Positions 26,420 through 36,144 are shown, counted from the stretch's first letter. The stretch is DNA of 64,000 nt from Gemmataceae bacterium (GCA_022842245.1 JALHPZ010000019.1:1-64000), one strand, 5' to 3'. The notes: generated by a model from the letters alone, not told the origin. Numbers and translations are program-made.

Positions 26420-27784
26420 TCAAGCCAGGATGCCCTTCACGACTTCGCCGTGAACGTCCGTGAGGCGGAAGTCGCGGCCGGCGTGGCGGTAGGTCAGCTT
26501 CAGGTGATCCAGGCCGAGCAGGTGCAGCATCGTGGCGTGCAGGTCGTGGATGTGGACTTTGTCCTCGACCGAGTAGTAGCCAAAGTCGTCGGTCGCGCCG
26601 TGGGCGTGCCCGGCCTTCGCGCCGCCGCCGGCGAGGAACATCGTGAAGCCGTGCGGGTTGTGGTCCCGGCCGTCCTTGCCCTGCGCCACCGGCGTGCGGC
26701 CGAACTCGCCGCCCCAGAGGACGAGTGTGTCCTTCAAGAGCCCGCGGCGTTTCAGGTCCGTCAGCAGCCCGGCGATTGGCTTGTCCACTTCCTTCGCGTT
26801 CGCCGTATGGCCCTTCGTCAGGTTCTCGTGCTGGTCCCACTTGTAGCTGTGCGTGCACTGCACGAACCGCACGCCCGCCTCGGCGAACCGCCGCGCCATC
26901 AGGCACTGCCGGCCGAAGTTCTCCGTCGCCTTGTCGTCGAGGCCGTAGAGGGCGTGCGTCTCCTTCGATTCCTTCGAGAGGTCCTGCACCATCGGTGCGG
27001 CGGCCTGCATGCGGAACGCCATTTCGAACGATTGGATGCGGCCGTCCATCGCCGCGTCCTTCGCGGTCCGCTCGCGGTCGAGTTCCGCGAGCAGGTCGAG
27101 TTCGCGGCGCTGCTGGTCCGGAGGCGTCGTGCCCTGCACGAACGGCACGCCCACCTTGCTCGACGGCGTACCTGCGTTGCCGAGTGGCGTCGCTTGATAA
27201 ATGGCGGGCAGGAACGCGCTCGTATAGTTGTTGACGCCGCCGTGCGTGAGCGTCGGACAGATTGAGACGTACCCCGGCAGGTCGCGGTTCTCGGTGCCGA
27301 GTCCATAGGTGATCCACGACCCCATGCTGGGGCGCACGAAGGTATCCGAGCCGGTGTGCAGTTCGAGGAGCGCCCCGCCGTGGCGGGAATTGGAGCCGTG
27401 CATCGACTTGATAAAGCACAGATCGTCAACGCACTTCGCGATGTTCGGGAAAAGCTCGGAGACCCACGCGCCGCTCTGGCCGTGCTGCCTGAACGCGAAC
27501 GGCGACTTCAGCAGGTTGCCCGTGGCACCCGAGACGACTCGCGGCTTGGCGAAGGGCAGGGGTTTGCCATCGTGCTCGGTCAGCTTCGGCTTGTGGTCGA
27601 AGGTGTCGACCTGGGACGGGCCGCCGTGCATGAAGAGGAAGATGATGCGCTTCGCCTTCGCGGGGAAGTGCGGGGCTTTCGGCGCGAGCGGGTCGTTCGT
27701 CGCGGCCTGCGCGAGAAGGTCGGCGAGCGCGAGCCAGCCGAAGCCGAGGGCGGACGATTTCAGCAGGTCACGACGGCCCAGCAT
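26420..27784 (-). CDS. DUF1501 (sulfatase-like fold) Tat-exported protein
   Basis: This protein of about 454 residues belongs to the large planctomycete DUF1501 family, whose fold is related to alkaline phosphatase/sulfatase enzymes. A twin-arginine signal starts at LGRRDLLKSSALGFG. Conserved blocks include IFLFMHGGPSQVDTFD, LPGYVSICPTL, VLWGGEFGRTPVAQGKDGRDHNPHGF and DLHATMLHLLGLDHLKLTYR. It is encoded directly after a DUF1549/DUF1553 cytochrome-like protein, the standard pairing. A GTG at 27793 in the same frame overlaps the upstream stop (GTGA) and is an equally plausible start. The role is unproven; polysaccharide handling is often proposed. Confidence 0.87.
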   Translation of the reverse strand: MLGRRDLLKSSALGFGWLALADLLAQAATNDPLAPKAPHFPAKAKRIIFLFMHGGPSQVDTFDHKPKLTEHDGKPLPFAKPRVVSGATGNLLKSPFAFRQHGQSGAWVSELFPNIAKCVDDLCFIKSMHGSNSRHGGALLELHTGSDTFVRPSMGSWITYGLGTENRDLPGYVSICPTLTHGGVNNYTSAFLPAIYQATPLGNAGTPSSKVGVPFVQGTTPPDQQRRELDLLAELDRERTAKDAAMDGRIQSFEMAFRMQAAAPMVQDLSKESKETHALYGLDDKATENFGRQCLMARRFAEAGVRFVQCTHSYKWDQHENLTKGHTANAKEVDKPIAGLLTDLKRRGLLKDTLVLWGGEFGRTPVAQGKDGRDHNPHGFTMFLAGGGAKAGHAHGATDDFGYYSVEDKVHIHDLHATMLHLLGLDHLKLTYRHAGRDFRLTDVHGEVVKGILA

Positions 27785-27789
27785 CTGCG

Positions 27790-30777
27790 TCACTCCACGA
27801 AGACGAATTCGTTCGAGGCGAACAGCACGCGGCAGAACCCGCGCCACGCCTTCATCCGCTTGGCTTCAACTGTGGCTTCCGATTTCGCCAGGTAGCTTCG
27901 AACGCGAACCCGTTCCGATTCCGTCGCCGTGCGGCCGAAGGCCCGCCGGTACGCGGCATGGATGCGGTCGTCGTCGTTCCCATTCATGGCGAGCAGCGAC
28001 TTCGCGAACGCCTCGGCGGCTTCGTCCACCAGCGAGCTGTTCAGCATGAACAGCGCCTGCGTCGGGATCGTCGTCGCGGTGCGCTGGCCGTTCGGCACCG
28101 ACGGATCGGCGAAGTCGAGCGTCTGCAGCACGTCGTACACGGCACTGCGAACGACTGGCAAATAGACAGTGCGCCGCGGCGACGAGTAGACGTCGTAGTT
28201 CACGTTCGCGGTGCTGGTCACGTACTGGCGTGGCTTCGCCTTCAGCATCGTGCCGCCCGGCGTTCGTTCGAGCTTACCGGCCACCGCGAGCATGCTGTCG
28301 CGGATCTCCTCCGCGTCGAGCCGGCGACGGTTGAAGTGCGAATAGAGTTTGTTCTCGACATCGTTCGCGTTCGATCCCACCGACATCTTGTAGGCGTTTG
28401 AAGTCACGATCAGCCGGTGCATCGCCTTGATGGACCAGCCGGAGCGGACGAACTCGGCGGCGAGCCAGTCGAGGAGTTCCGGGTGCGTGGGGCGTTCGCC
28501 GAGCCGGCCGAAGTTGTCCGGCGAGCGGACCAGGCCGGTGCCGAAGTGGCCGGCCCAGATGCGGTTGACCATCACGCGCGCCGTCAGCGGGTTGTCGGGC
28601 CGCGTCATCCACTCGGCCAGTTCGAGCCGACCGCTGCCAGTCTTCAGCGCGAGTGACGCGTCGCCCGCTAGGATGCGCGGCAGCCGTCGCGGGGCCTCGG
28701 CGCCGAGCGTGGTGTGGTTGCCCCGCAGGTGGATCTTCAGGTTCTCGGCCTTCGCGTCTTCGACCGCCATCACCTCGTCGACGGGCGGCTTGTCCTTCTC
28801 CTTCGCGGCGAGCGCCTCGCGGAGCTTCTCGATCTCCGCCTTGCGCGGCCCTTCGAGTTCGAACTCTTTCGTCGAGCGGAAGATGGCATCGACATGCTCG
28901 ACCGGCTTCCCGTCCCGCTTCACCACGGCCGCGAGCCATTGCCGCAAGAGCGCCGGCGAAAGCTTGCGCTCGGCCGCCACTGTTTCCAGCGACAGCGGCG
29001 TCTTCGCGATCTCGTCGGCCGTCAGCGGCACGAGGGCGAACTTGTCGAGGTGCGGAACGGGGCCATCCCGTTCGAAGCGGATCGTCGCCTTCCCGGCCGC
29101 GAGCGGCACGGTCGCCTCAGCGTGCCACTTCTGCGTGTCCGGGTTCCACGAACCGGTGCGTTCGCCACATGCGTTCCCGGCCACGACCTTTCCATTCACG
29201 AGAATGCGGATCGGTCGCGGATCGGCGGCGGCGTAGCGCACGGCCAGTTGGAACGTCCCGGCCTGTTTGATGTCGATGTCGTGTTCCGTGAAGTTCGGCA
29301 CGGGCCCCGCGTTGATGATGACGCCAATTCCCGCACCGTAGCCGTCGGTGAGCTTGAGCACATTGCCTCGAGCGAAGGCTTCGCTCTCCGCGACGATCGC
29401 GCCGGCACGCTTCGCCGGCTCGGCCTCGACGAGCTTCAACGGGCCGCTGCGCTTGTGGAGTTCCTTCGCCGCGGCCTCATAATCCTTCGCCCGCTTCTTC
29501 TCCTCGATCAGCCGTGTCGCCGCGTCCGCCTTCGCGGCCTTCTCGAGCTTCGCGATCTCGGCCTTCAGCTTCTCCAGAGCGTTCTTGTGTTCCGTCAGCT
29601 TCGCGATCGATTCCGGCGTGCCGATCGGCCGCTCGTTCCAGGTCGCCACGACGTTGTAGTTCACCATTGTCTTCGTCGAATAGAACAGGCCGGCGAGGCC
29701 GTAGTAGTCCGCCATCGTGATCGGGTCGAACTTGTGGTCGTGGCAGCGGGCGCAGCCGAGCGTCAGGCTGAGGAACGCCTGGCCGATGGTGTCGAGTTGC
29801 TCGTCGATGATGTCCATCCGCATCTTCATCGGGTCGTCCTCGGCCAGCATCTTCGGGCCGATCACGAGGAAGCCGGTCGCCGTCATGCGATCCGCGCGCT
29901 CGGCCTCGGTGCCGCCCGGCACGAGGTCGCCGGCGATCTGGTCGCGCACGAACTCATCGTAGGGCTTGTCCGAATTGAACGCCCGGATGACCCAGTCGCG
30001 GTACCGCCAGGCGTTGACGTAGGCGAGGTTCTCGTCCATGCCGTTCGAATCGGCATAGCGGGCGACGTCCAGCCAGCGCCGGCCCCACTTCTCGCCGTAG
30101 GCGCTCGACGCGAGCAGCCGATCGACGAGCTTTGCGTAGGCGTCCTTCGTGTCGTCCTTCAGGAAGGCGTCCGTCTCCTCCGGCGTCGGCGGCAGGCCGG
30201 TGAGGTCGAACGTGATCCGGCGGATCAGCGTCCGCTTGTCGGCCGGCGGAGCGAAGGCGAGGTTGCGCTCCTTGAGTTTCGTGAGCAGGAACGCATCGAC
30301 GGGGTGCGTCGCGCCGGCCGGCACCGGCTGCGGGCGAACCGGCTGGAACGCCCAGAAGTTCCGCTCCTCGGCCGTGAAGATGCGGTTCGCCTCGACGGCC
30401 TTCGGCCCGGCGGCCGGCTTCGCGTCCGGCCAGTGCGCCCCGCGCTGCACCCACTCCTTGACGATCGCGATCTCGGCAGCGGGCAGCTTGTTCTTCGGCG
30501 GCATCTTCACGTCGCCATCGTGGGCCAGCACGCGCACGATCAGGCTCTCGTTCGGCTTCCCCGGCACGACGGCCGCACCGCGATCCCCACCCTCGAGCAG
30601 CGCCGCCATCGAATCGACGCGAAGGTTCCCCTTCTGCTTCTCCGCCCCGTGGCACGACTGGCACTTCTCGACGAGCAGCGGCCGGACCTTCTTCTCAAAA
30701 AAGTCCGCATCGTCGGCGGCGCGCGCGGAGATCGCGGCGATGAGGAGCGTCAACAAGGTGAGTGTTCGGCGAACCAT
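27790..30777 (-). CDS. DUF1549/DUF1553 'planctomycete cytochrome' protein
   Basis: This 995-residue exported protein opens with a signal peptide (RRTLTLLTLLIAAISARA) and a PSCyt1 c-type cytochrome-like domain with the haem motif CQSCHG near residue 40, then MPPKNKLP. The DUF1549 domain follows ([51 protein letters not shown] with a second CxxCH). An alpha-helical/carbohydrate-binding-like insert lies at about 500-650. The C-terminal DUF1553 domain contains NPLTARVMVNRIWAGHFG and NRRRLDAEEIRDSMLAVAG. It is paired with DUF1501 downstream. The ATG at 30777 begins at the signal peptide; the frame extends upstream into palindromic DNA. Confidence 0.88.
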   Translation of the reverse strand: MVRRTLTLLTLLIAAISARAADDADFFEKKVRPLLVEKCQSCHGAEKQKGNLRVDSMAALLEGGDRGAAVVPGKPNESLIVRVLAHDGDVKMPPKNKLPAAEIAIVKEWVQRGAHWPDAKPAAGPKAVEANRIFTAEERNFWAFQPVRPQPVPAGATHPVDAFLLTKLKERNLAFAPPADKRTLIRRITFDLTGLPPTPEETDAFLKDDTKDAYAKLVDRLLASSAYGEKWGRRWLDVARYADSNGMDENLAYVNAWRYRDWVIRAFNSDKPYDEFVRDQIAGDLVPGGTEAERADRMTATGFLVIGPKMLAEDDPMKMRMDIIDEQLDTIGQAFLSLTLGCARCHDHKFDPITMADYYGLAGLFYSTKTMVNYNVVATWNERPIGTPESIAKLTEHKNALEKLKAEIAKLEKAAKADAATRLIEEKKRAKDYEAAAKELHKRSGPLKLVEAEPAKRAGAIVAESEAFARGNVLKLTDGYGAGIGVIINAGPVPNFTEHDIDIKQAGTFQLAVRYAAADPRPIRILVNGKVVAGNACGERTGSWNPDTQKWHAEATVPLAAGKATIRFERDGPVPHLDKFALVPLTADEIAKTPLSLETVAAERKLSPALLRQWLAAVVKRDGKPVEHVDAIFRSTKEFELEGPRKAEIEKLREALAAKEKDKPPVDEVMAVEDAKAENLKIHLRGNHTTLGAEAPRRLPRILAGDASLALKTGSGRLELAEWMTRPDNPLTARVMVNRIWAGHFGTGLVRSPDNFGRLGERPTHPELLDWLAAEFVRSGWSIKAMHRLIVTSNAYKMSVGSNANDVENKLYSHFNRRRLDAEEIRDSMLAVAGKLERTPGGTMLKAKPRQYVTSTANVNYDVYSSPRRTVYLPVVRSAVYDVLQTLDFADPSVPNGQRTATTIPTQALFMLNSSLVDEAAEAFAKSLLAMNGNDDDRIHAAYRRAFGRTATESERVRVRSYLAKSEATVEAKRMKAWRGFCRVLFASNEFVFVE

Positions 30778-30819
30778 GATTGAAGCGAGTTCCGGCGGGA
30801 ATGAAGCGTGGTCTTCTGT

Positions 30820-30894
30820 AGGGTGGGCCGAGTCTTCGAGGCCCACCGCGTGGGCATTCAACGCTTGGAGGGCCTCGAAGATTAGGCCCACCCT
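30820..30894. repeat. palindromic repeat 1 of an intergenic cluster
   Basis: Arms 30820-30843 and 30871-30894 are complementary at 22 of 24 positions. The arm sequence (GGGTGGGCC...TCGAGG) recurs at 31223-31244. It lies in the 526-base gene-free stretch 30778-31303. Confidence 0.8.
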
Positions 30895-30980
30895 GCTTGC
30901 TTTGAAGGCGATAACGGGCTTGATTTCCAGCCCCTCGCGATGCCGGTCGTTGCACTTTTGCCAGCACCGAAGGTGCGACC

Positions 30981-31172
30981 GGAAATAGCCAGGGGTGTAG
31001 CGAAGCTCTGCGAGCGGAACCCCTGGTCCGGTTGCAAATGCCCCGTAGCTCCGAAGGAGCGACCCAATACCCGATGTCGCCCCACGGGTCGCTCCTTCGG
31101 AGCTACAGACTTTCTTCTCTGGCTTTCCAGGGGTTGCGCTCGCAGAGCCTCGCTCCACCCCTGGCTATTTCC
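30981..31172. repeat. nested palindromes in the intergenic cluster
   Basis: An outer pair of 46-base arms (30981-31026 and 31127-31172) is complementary at 43 of 46 positions. It encloses a perfect 21-base hairpin (31045-31065 with 31086-31106, 20-base loop). No gene is supported within. The structure looks like a palindromic element inserted inside another, as in REP/MITE-like arrays. Confidence 0.85.
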
Positions 31173-31222
31173 GGAGGCCCCGTTGGGGCCAAAAAACCGG
31201 GACCGACCTCCTTCAAAGGGCT

Positions 31223-31297
31223 GGGTGGGCCGAGTCTTCGAGGCCCACCGTTCGCCTCCAAAGTCCACGCCGCCCGCCTCGATGACTCGGCCCACCC
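31223..31297. repeat. palindromic repeat 3 of the intergenic cluster
   Basis: Arms 31223-31244 and 31276-31297 match at 21 of 22 positions. The left arm is the same sequence as in repeat 1, showing that this is a dispersed family. Confidence 0.8.
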
Positions 31298-31303
31298 GAC
31301 TAA

Positions 31304-32026
31304 TCATGTCGCCGGATCCGGTGCAGCGACTGGATAGGCGTCTCTGTCAAGAGCTAACAAGAACCGACCGAAGCGTGCAAATTCGAACTCTTCGTCGGCA
31401 TCGACACTTGTCGACCTCATGCTGCAAATGGCATCGCTCCCCTCGGCTACCCATCCCAGTGCCGAACGATGGGTCCATTGGAAGTCCAGCCGCATCGCCC
31501 TGCGGCGAGACGACAGTATATGCTCGATTTCGGAACCGCTGAACACCTTCGATAGTTCCAAACACCGTTGCAGCATCGCCGCGTGCTCGTCAACAATGTC
31601 CGGGGTGATGGTGACGTAGAAGCTGAACAGCAATTCGACCGCCCATTCCGGTCCGCACGACTCGGCCAGGTGCCGGGTAACCGACCGGAACTCCTCCCAG
31701 CGGAACAGGTCATTCATGCGGTGAGAATCCATCCGACCGATTTCCTGCGGGCGGTCGTAGTTGTCGTCGAGGTGTTCCAGATGGTGTTCGCCATCGGAGA
31801 TACACATTTGGAGCGCATGAGCGTCGGGGAACGCGAACGTCAGCGTAACGGCACAATTCGGCCCCTTCCGCAATTGTTGCGCGTCCGCTTGAAGCGATGG
31901 ACAGCCGTGATAATTCACACCGGCGGAAACGTAACTCACCCAAAACGCGCGAGAGCAGATGAGTTCGTTCCATAAAGTTTGAATCGCCACGACGCCCTCC
32001 GCCGCCGAACACGTATCGGTAACCAT
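31304..32026 (-). CDS. hypothetical protein of 240 residues
   Basis: The ATG at 32026 begins MVTDTCSAAEGVVAIQTLWN. The protein is acidic with a mix of predicted helices and strands, and notable segments are CAVTLTFAFPDAHALQMCIS and WAVELLFSFYVTITPDIVDE. There is no signal peptide or membrane helix. It starts eight bases after the stop of the DUF1552 gene on the same strand. No family is recognised. Composition resembles bacterial immunity-type small proteins, but that is only an impression. A longer frame upstream is antisense-like and overlaps DUF1552. Confidence 0.6.
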   Translation of the reverse strand: MVTDTCSAAEGVVAIQTLWNELICSRAFWVSYVSAGVNYHGCPSLQADAQQLRKGPNCAVTLTFAFPDAHALQMCISDGEHHLEHLDDNYDRPQEIGRMDSHRMNDLFRWEEFRSVTRHLAESCGPEWAVELLFSFYVTITPDIVDEHAAMLQRCLELSKVFSGSEIEHILSSRRRAMRLDFQWTHRSALGWVAEGSDAICSMRSTSVDADEEFEFARFGRFLLALDRDAYPVAAPDPAT

Positions 32027-32034
32027 TCTGCCGT

Positions 32035-33351
32035 TCACACCTCCAGCAGCCGCTCCTTCGAATCGCCGAACGTCTCCAGCCGCACGCCGGCCTTCTCCAG
32101 CAGCGACAAATACAGGCTGCACATCTTGCGGTTCGGCTTGCCGAGATAGTCGAGGATGCGGCCGGTCTTGATCTTGCCGCCGCCCTTTCCGACCAACACC
32201 ACCGGCAACTGGTCGTTGTTGTGCGCCCCCGTCATCATGCTCGAACAGTACAGCAACATGCTGTTGTCCAGGAGCGTCCGCTCGCCCTCCTGCACGGCGT
32301 CCATCTTCGTGGCGATGTAGGCAAGCTGCTCCAGGAAGAAGCGGTTCACCTTCAGCCAGTCTGCGTTGTCGGTGTGCGAGAGGAGGTGGTGGATCATGTA
32401 GTCCACCTTCAGGTGCGGGAAGCGCAGCGAGGAGTGGTCGTTGTTCAGCTTCAGCGTGCCGACGCGCGTCGTGTCGGTGCGGAAGGCCAGCACGAGGATG
32501 TCGCACATGAGGCGCATGTGCTGGTCGATGTCCTGTGGGATGCCGTCGGCCGGGCGCTTCATGTCGGGGGCCGTCAGCGTCGGCCGCCAGCCCTGGAGGC
32601 GGCCCGCCTTGCCGGCCGATTCGATTCGCTGCTCGACCTCGCGGACACTGTTCAGGTATTCGTCCAGCCGGCGGCGGTCCTCGGTGCTCACGCCCTTCTT
32701 GAAGCCGTTGGCGTCCTCGCGCACGGCGTCCAACACGCTCTTGTCGGCCTTGCCGACCTCGTCGCGGAACAGCCGGTCGAACGCCAGGGCCGGGTAGACT
32801 TCCAGCGGCGTCGGCGTGGTCGGCGAGCTCCACGAGATGTGCGAGCTGTAGATCATCGAGTAGTTCTTGTGGATGGCCGCGATCGACTGCTCGCAGCCCA
32901 GCACGAGGCTCGGCACCTTCGTTTGGCCCTTGGTCTTCTCGGCCAGCACCTGATCGCAACTGACGCCGGAGCGGATCTCGCCGTCGGGCGCGAGGTGCGC
33001 CCCGGTGAGCAGGTTGCCCGTCTGGCAGCTGTGGATGCCGCCGATGAGGGCTTCCTGGTTATAGAGGCCGCGGAGGAAGAGCGTCTTCTCGCGCACGGGG
33101 TTGAGCGGTTCGAGGACTTTGCCAAACTGGAGGGCTTTGCCTTCGCCCTTGGCCCACCATTCATCCCGGTGGAAGCCGTTGCCGGAGAAGAGGCACGCGA
33201 ACCGCACCGGCGGCTCGGAAGATGGGTTGTGCTTGGGCTTCTCATCGCCCCAGACGGATCGCGATTCGAGCCACGGTAGCGCCATGGAGACGCCAACGCC
33301 GCGCAGGAAGTTCCGCCGGGAGAGAGGATGCGTAAGAGTGTGCTGGGCCAT
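32035..33351 (-). CDS. DUF1552 Tat-exported protein
   Basis: This 438-residue protein has a twin-arginine signal (LSRRNFLRGVGVSMALPWLE) and DUF1552 blocks: FACLFSGNGFHRDEWWAKG, FLRGLYNQEALIGGIHSCQT, SSHISWSSPTTPTPLEVYPA and LLYCSSMMTGAHNNDQLPVV. DUF1552 genes usually follow a DUF1588/DUF1592 cytochrome-like gene; here no such partner is present, and a DUF4419-like gene precedes it. The ATG at 33351 puts the Arg-Arg pair near residue 12; an upstream ATG at 33396 is possible but overlaps the neighbour. Confidence 0.86.
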   Translation of the reverse strand: MAQHTLTHPLSRRNFLRGVGVSMALPWLESRSVWGDEKPKHNPSSEPPVRFACLFSGNGFHRDEWWAKGEGKALQFGKVLEPLNPVREKTLFLRGLYNQEALIGGIHSCQTGNLLTGAHLAPDGEIRSGVSCDQVLAEKTKGQTKVPSLVLGCEQSIAAIHKNYSMIYSSHISWSSPTTPTPLEVYPALAFDRLFRDEVGKADKSVLDAVREDANGFKKGVSTEDRRRLDEYLNSVREVEQRIESAGKAGRLQGWRPTLTAPDMKRPADGIPQDIDQHMRLMCDILVLAFRTDTTRVGTLKLNNDHSSLRFPHLKVDYMIHHLLSHTDNADWLKVNRFFLEQLAYIATKMDAVQEGERTLLDNSMLLYCSSMMTGAHNNDQLPVVLVGKGGGKIKTGRILDYLGKPNRKMCSLYLSLLEKAGVRLETFGDSKERLLEV

Positions 33352-33392
33352 GTCGTTGAACCTGAATTGGAGAAGCGTCTGCGGCGGGACCG

Positions 33393-35009
33393 TCACTCCT
33401 TTCGAGTATACAGTTCCGCATCGCCGTAAGCGAGTTCGTTAGCCGGCTCCCAGTATGGGTGGCCGCCGTTGTCAAGGAGCCGTTTGAGGAGCTCGCCGAA
33501 GGAGAAAGCGACGACGGGGTTTCGACCCGGCTTCTTTCGTGCCGAGTCGGTACAGACGCAGATCGGCCGGAAGCGTTCATGCCCGAGTTCATCGGCGCGT
33601 TTGAACAGAGCCGGATCTTTACGATACGGAGCGTTCCACAGGTTCAGGTCGAGATTGATCGCCAGCCATCGTCCGTCGGCGAGAATTGCGAATCGATGCC
33701 AGATGCGGCCATGCGGTCCATAGCTGCCGCCGCGGCCGTCTTGAACCTCGCCCCACTCGAGCGGCTCGATGGCTTCCCGTGGCACGATCCGGACCGCGGG
33801 AACGCCATCGTGGACGCCCAGTTCAGCGCCGTTGGTACGATGGTAGAACCGGTTGAATTCGCCCGGAAAGTCCATTCCACTCGAGTAGCCGCGTTCGTCG
33901 TGCGAGTAGATGTCCGCACCCGGGAATGTCGTGTGTTCGGCCGCGAGCCGATCCAGAAGCACATCGGCTGCCGGCACCTTGCGCACCGCCCAGCCAACGA
34001 TTGGATTCAGTGCGAGCGTGTCGGCATCCTGCGTCACTCCGACCAGCCCGCCGATCGCCTGCATCGGCCGGCTGCGATTCGACCGGAGGTCGATCCAGCG
34101 GAATGGTACCGACGACAATCCGGAGGGTGCACGCGACGTCTGGAATCCAGCACCCGTTTCAAAGATCTGGTTCCGCTGCCGGCACGGCCCATTCGGGAAC
34201 GATCTCAAGTATGGGAAGAGCTTGGCGATCCATCCATTGATGATGTCTCCACCGTAGGCTTCGCTCCGCTTGCAGATGGCTCGCCAATGGTCGAGATCGA
34301 CGTCACCCTTGCTTGCCCGGACAAACTGATCACAAATCGGAGTCAGATGCTCCAGCCACCAGTCGAGCTCGAATGGGTGGAGTGCCTCGACTTTATTTCG
34401 GAGTCGGATCCAGTCGTCCGTGGTTCCCTCGAGCGTAATCGTCGGGATGCCGCAGATGCAGAGGAGAACGTATTCGAAGTACCGTTCGAAAATGTCCATC
34501 ATCACGACCTGGCTCGCCGCGCGTTCGACCGGTCCGCTGGTCGAGAAGTCGCAGAGAAGCGCGTCGTGAAGGGTGGCGCCGACATGGTCGCGAATCTGCC
34601 CGGCCCAGGACGCGAACGCTTCGGCCCACGGGTTCTCGGGCGATCCTTCGGCCCAGCCGTCGCAAGCGAAGACGAGTTCAACCCGTCCTGCATGCGCCAC
34701 GAATCGCGAGCGGAGACGTTCGCCGTGGATGGTCATGTGGTGGGCGACGCCCTGGGTGATCGTGATCCAGACCGCATCCGGACTGAGCACGAGCGGTCGG
34801 TGCTCGCTAAACGCGGTGTAAACCGCGGCGAGGAGGGGTTGGTAGTCGATGCGGGTAATGACCGAGCGGTGGTAATCATGGCAGCTCTCCAGATCGCCAA
34901 GTTGATTGCGCAGCATTGAGTGGAGTCGCGTTTCCGTCAACGGCGAAGTCGCCGGTGTCACGTTATCGACGGCGAACGGAATGCCTGAGCCTTGAGCCGT
35001 CGCTGGCAT
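33393..35009 (-). CDS. DUF4419-like protein with a SMI1/KNR4-like C-terminus
   Basis: This 538-residue soluble protein lacks a signal peptide. Residues ~45-330 resemble DUF4419: LSPDAVWITITQGVAHHMTI, CDGWAEGSPENPWAEAF, VMMDIFERYFEYVLLCICGI and GIPTITLEGTTDDWIRLRNK. The C-terminal ~170 residues (DFPGEFNRFYHRTNGAELG, ILADGRWLAINLDLNLWNAP) look like a SUKH/SMI1-KNR4 fold, which is common in immunity proteins to nucleic-acid-targeting toxins. Domain assignments are from motif memory and need profile confirmation. The gene is divergent from the PfkB kinase. Confidence 0.7.
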   Translation of the reverse strand: MPATAQGSGIPFAVDNVTPATSPLTETRLHSMLRNQLGDLESCHDYHRSVITRIDYQPLLAAVYTAFSEHRPLVLSPDAVWITITQGVAHHMTIHGERLRSRFVAHAGRVELVFACDGWAEGSPENPWAEAFASWAGQIRDHVGATLHDALLCDFSTSGPVERAASQVVMMDIFERYFEYVLLCICGIPTITLEGTTDDWIRLRNKVEALHPFELDWWLEHLTPICDQFVRASKGDVDLDHWRAICKRSEAYGGDIINGWIAKLFPYLRSFPNGPCRQRNQIFETGAGFQTSRAPSGLSSVPFRWIDLRSNRSRPMQAIGGLVGVTQDADTLALNPIVGWAVRKVPAADVLLDRLAAEHTTFPGADIYSHDERGYSSGMDFPGEFNRFYHRTNGAELGVHDGVPAVRIVPREAIEPLEWGEVQDGRGGSYGPHGRIWHRFAILADGRWLAINLDLNLWNAPYRKDPALFKRADELGHERFRPICVCTDSARKKPGRNPVVAFSFGELLKRLLDNGGHPYWEPANELAYGDAELYTRKE

Positions 35010-35144
35010 GGACGATTCTCCGAAGTTTCAAGTTTCGTCTCATGTTCGCCGATCCTGCTGTCGGGAACAAGTTCCGATCCGTGTTTTCGCGATCGACCCC
35101 AGCCCATAAACCAACTGGATACATCGTTCCTCATCAGAGCCACC

Positions 35145-36143
35145 ATGCCCCGCGATTATCACGTTTGCGGCCTCGGCAACGCCATCGTCGACATCTTCCT
35201 CGAACTGGACGATGCCGAGTTCGCGCCGCTCGGATTCGAACGCGGCACCATGCGGCTCGTCGAGAAGGCCGAACAGGAAAGCCTCTTCGCCAAGTTCAAC
35301 GACGCCAACCACGATCTGCCGCTCGTCAGCGGCGGGTCGGTCGCGAACAGCATCATCGCCCTCTCGCAACTCGGCGGGCGCGGGGCGTTCATCGGCTGCG
35401 TCGGCGACGACCGCTACGGCCTGCACTACGCCTCGGAGTTCGAGAAGCTCGACATCGACATCGGCAACCCGGTGCTCATGGGCGAGACCACCGGCACCTG
35501 TGTCTGCGTCATCACGCCGGACGCCGAACGCACGATGCGCACGCACCTCGGCGTCGCCAGCCACCTCGCCGCCCGGCACGTCGACGCGAACCGGATCAAG
35601 AACAGCGAATGGCTCTTCATCGAAGGCTACGTCTTCGCGAACCCCGAGACCGGTCAGCACGCGATCAAGGAAGCGATCGCCGTGGCGAAGGCCAACGGCA
35701 CGAAGGTGGCGCTGACCTGCTCGGACGCCTTCGTGCCCGCCGTCTTTGGCGAACCGTTCCGCGAGGCCCTGAAGCAGAGCGACCTGCTGTTCTGCAACGC
35801 CCCGGAGGCGGCCGCCGTCGCGGGTGTCGAGAATCCACAGGACGCCTTCGCGAAGCTCAAGGAGTTGGTGCCGAACGCGATTGTGACCGACGGCCCGAAC
35901 GGCGCGTTCGTGCGGTTCAACGGCCAGGAATCGCACGTGCCGGCGTTCGCCTGCAAGCCGGTCGACCTCACCGGAGCCGGCGACATGTTCGCGGGGGCCT
36001 TCCTCTACGGCGTCACGCACGGCCTTCGGCCCGATGTCGCCGCCAAAGGCGCGAACCTCCTTGCCATGAAAGTCATCACGCAGGTGGGTGCCCGGCTGCA
36101 CCACGGCACGAAGTTCCACTGGCAACAAGCGGTGGGCTCCTGA
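35145..36143 (+). CDS. PfkB-family sugar/nucleoside kinase (adenosine kinase-like)
   Basis: This 332-residue ribokinase-fold enzyme has the N-terminal DYHVCGLGNAIVDIFLELDD, the glycine motif VSGGSVANSIIALSQLGGRG, and the C-terminal anion-hole/catalytic motif DLTGAGDMFAGAFLYGV with the base Asp. It resembles adenosine or 2-keto-3-deoxygluconate kinases; the substrate is not certain. The ATG at 35145 is preferred because the conserved region begins six residues later. Its stop lies one base before the thpR start (TGACATG), so they are co-transcribed. Confidence 0.9.
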   Translation: MPRDYHVCGLGNAIVDIFLELDDAEFAPLGFERGTMRLVEKAEQESLFAKFNDANHDLPLVSGGSVANSIIALSQLGGRGAFIGCVGDDRYGLHYASEFEKLDIDIGNPVLMGETTGTCVCVITPDAERTMRTHLGVASHLAARHVDANRIKNSEWLFIEGYVFANPETGQHAIKEAIAVAKANGTKVALTCSDAFVPAVFGEPFREALKQSDLLFCNAPEAAAVAGVENPQDAFAKLKELVPNAIVTDGPNGAFVRFNGQESHVPAFACKPVDLTGAGDMFAGAFLYGVTHGLRPDVAAKGANLLAMKVITQVGARLHHGTKFHWQQAVGS

Positions 36144-36144
36144 C

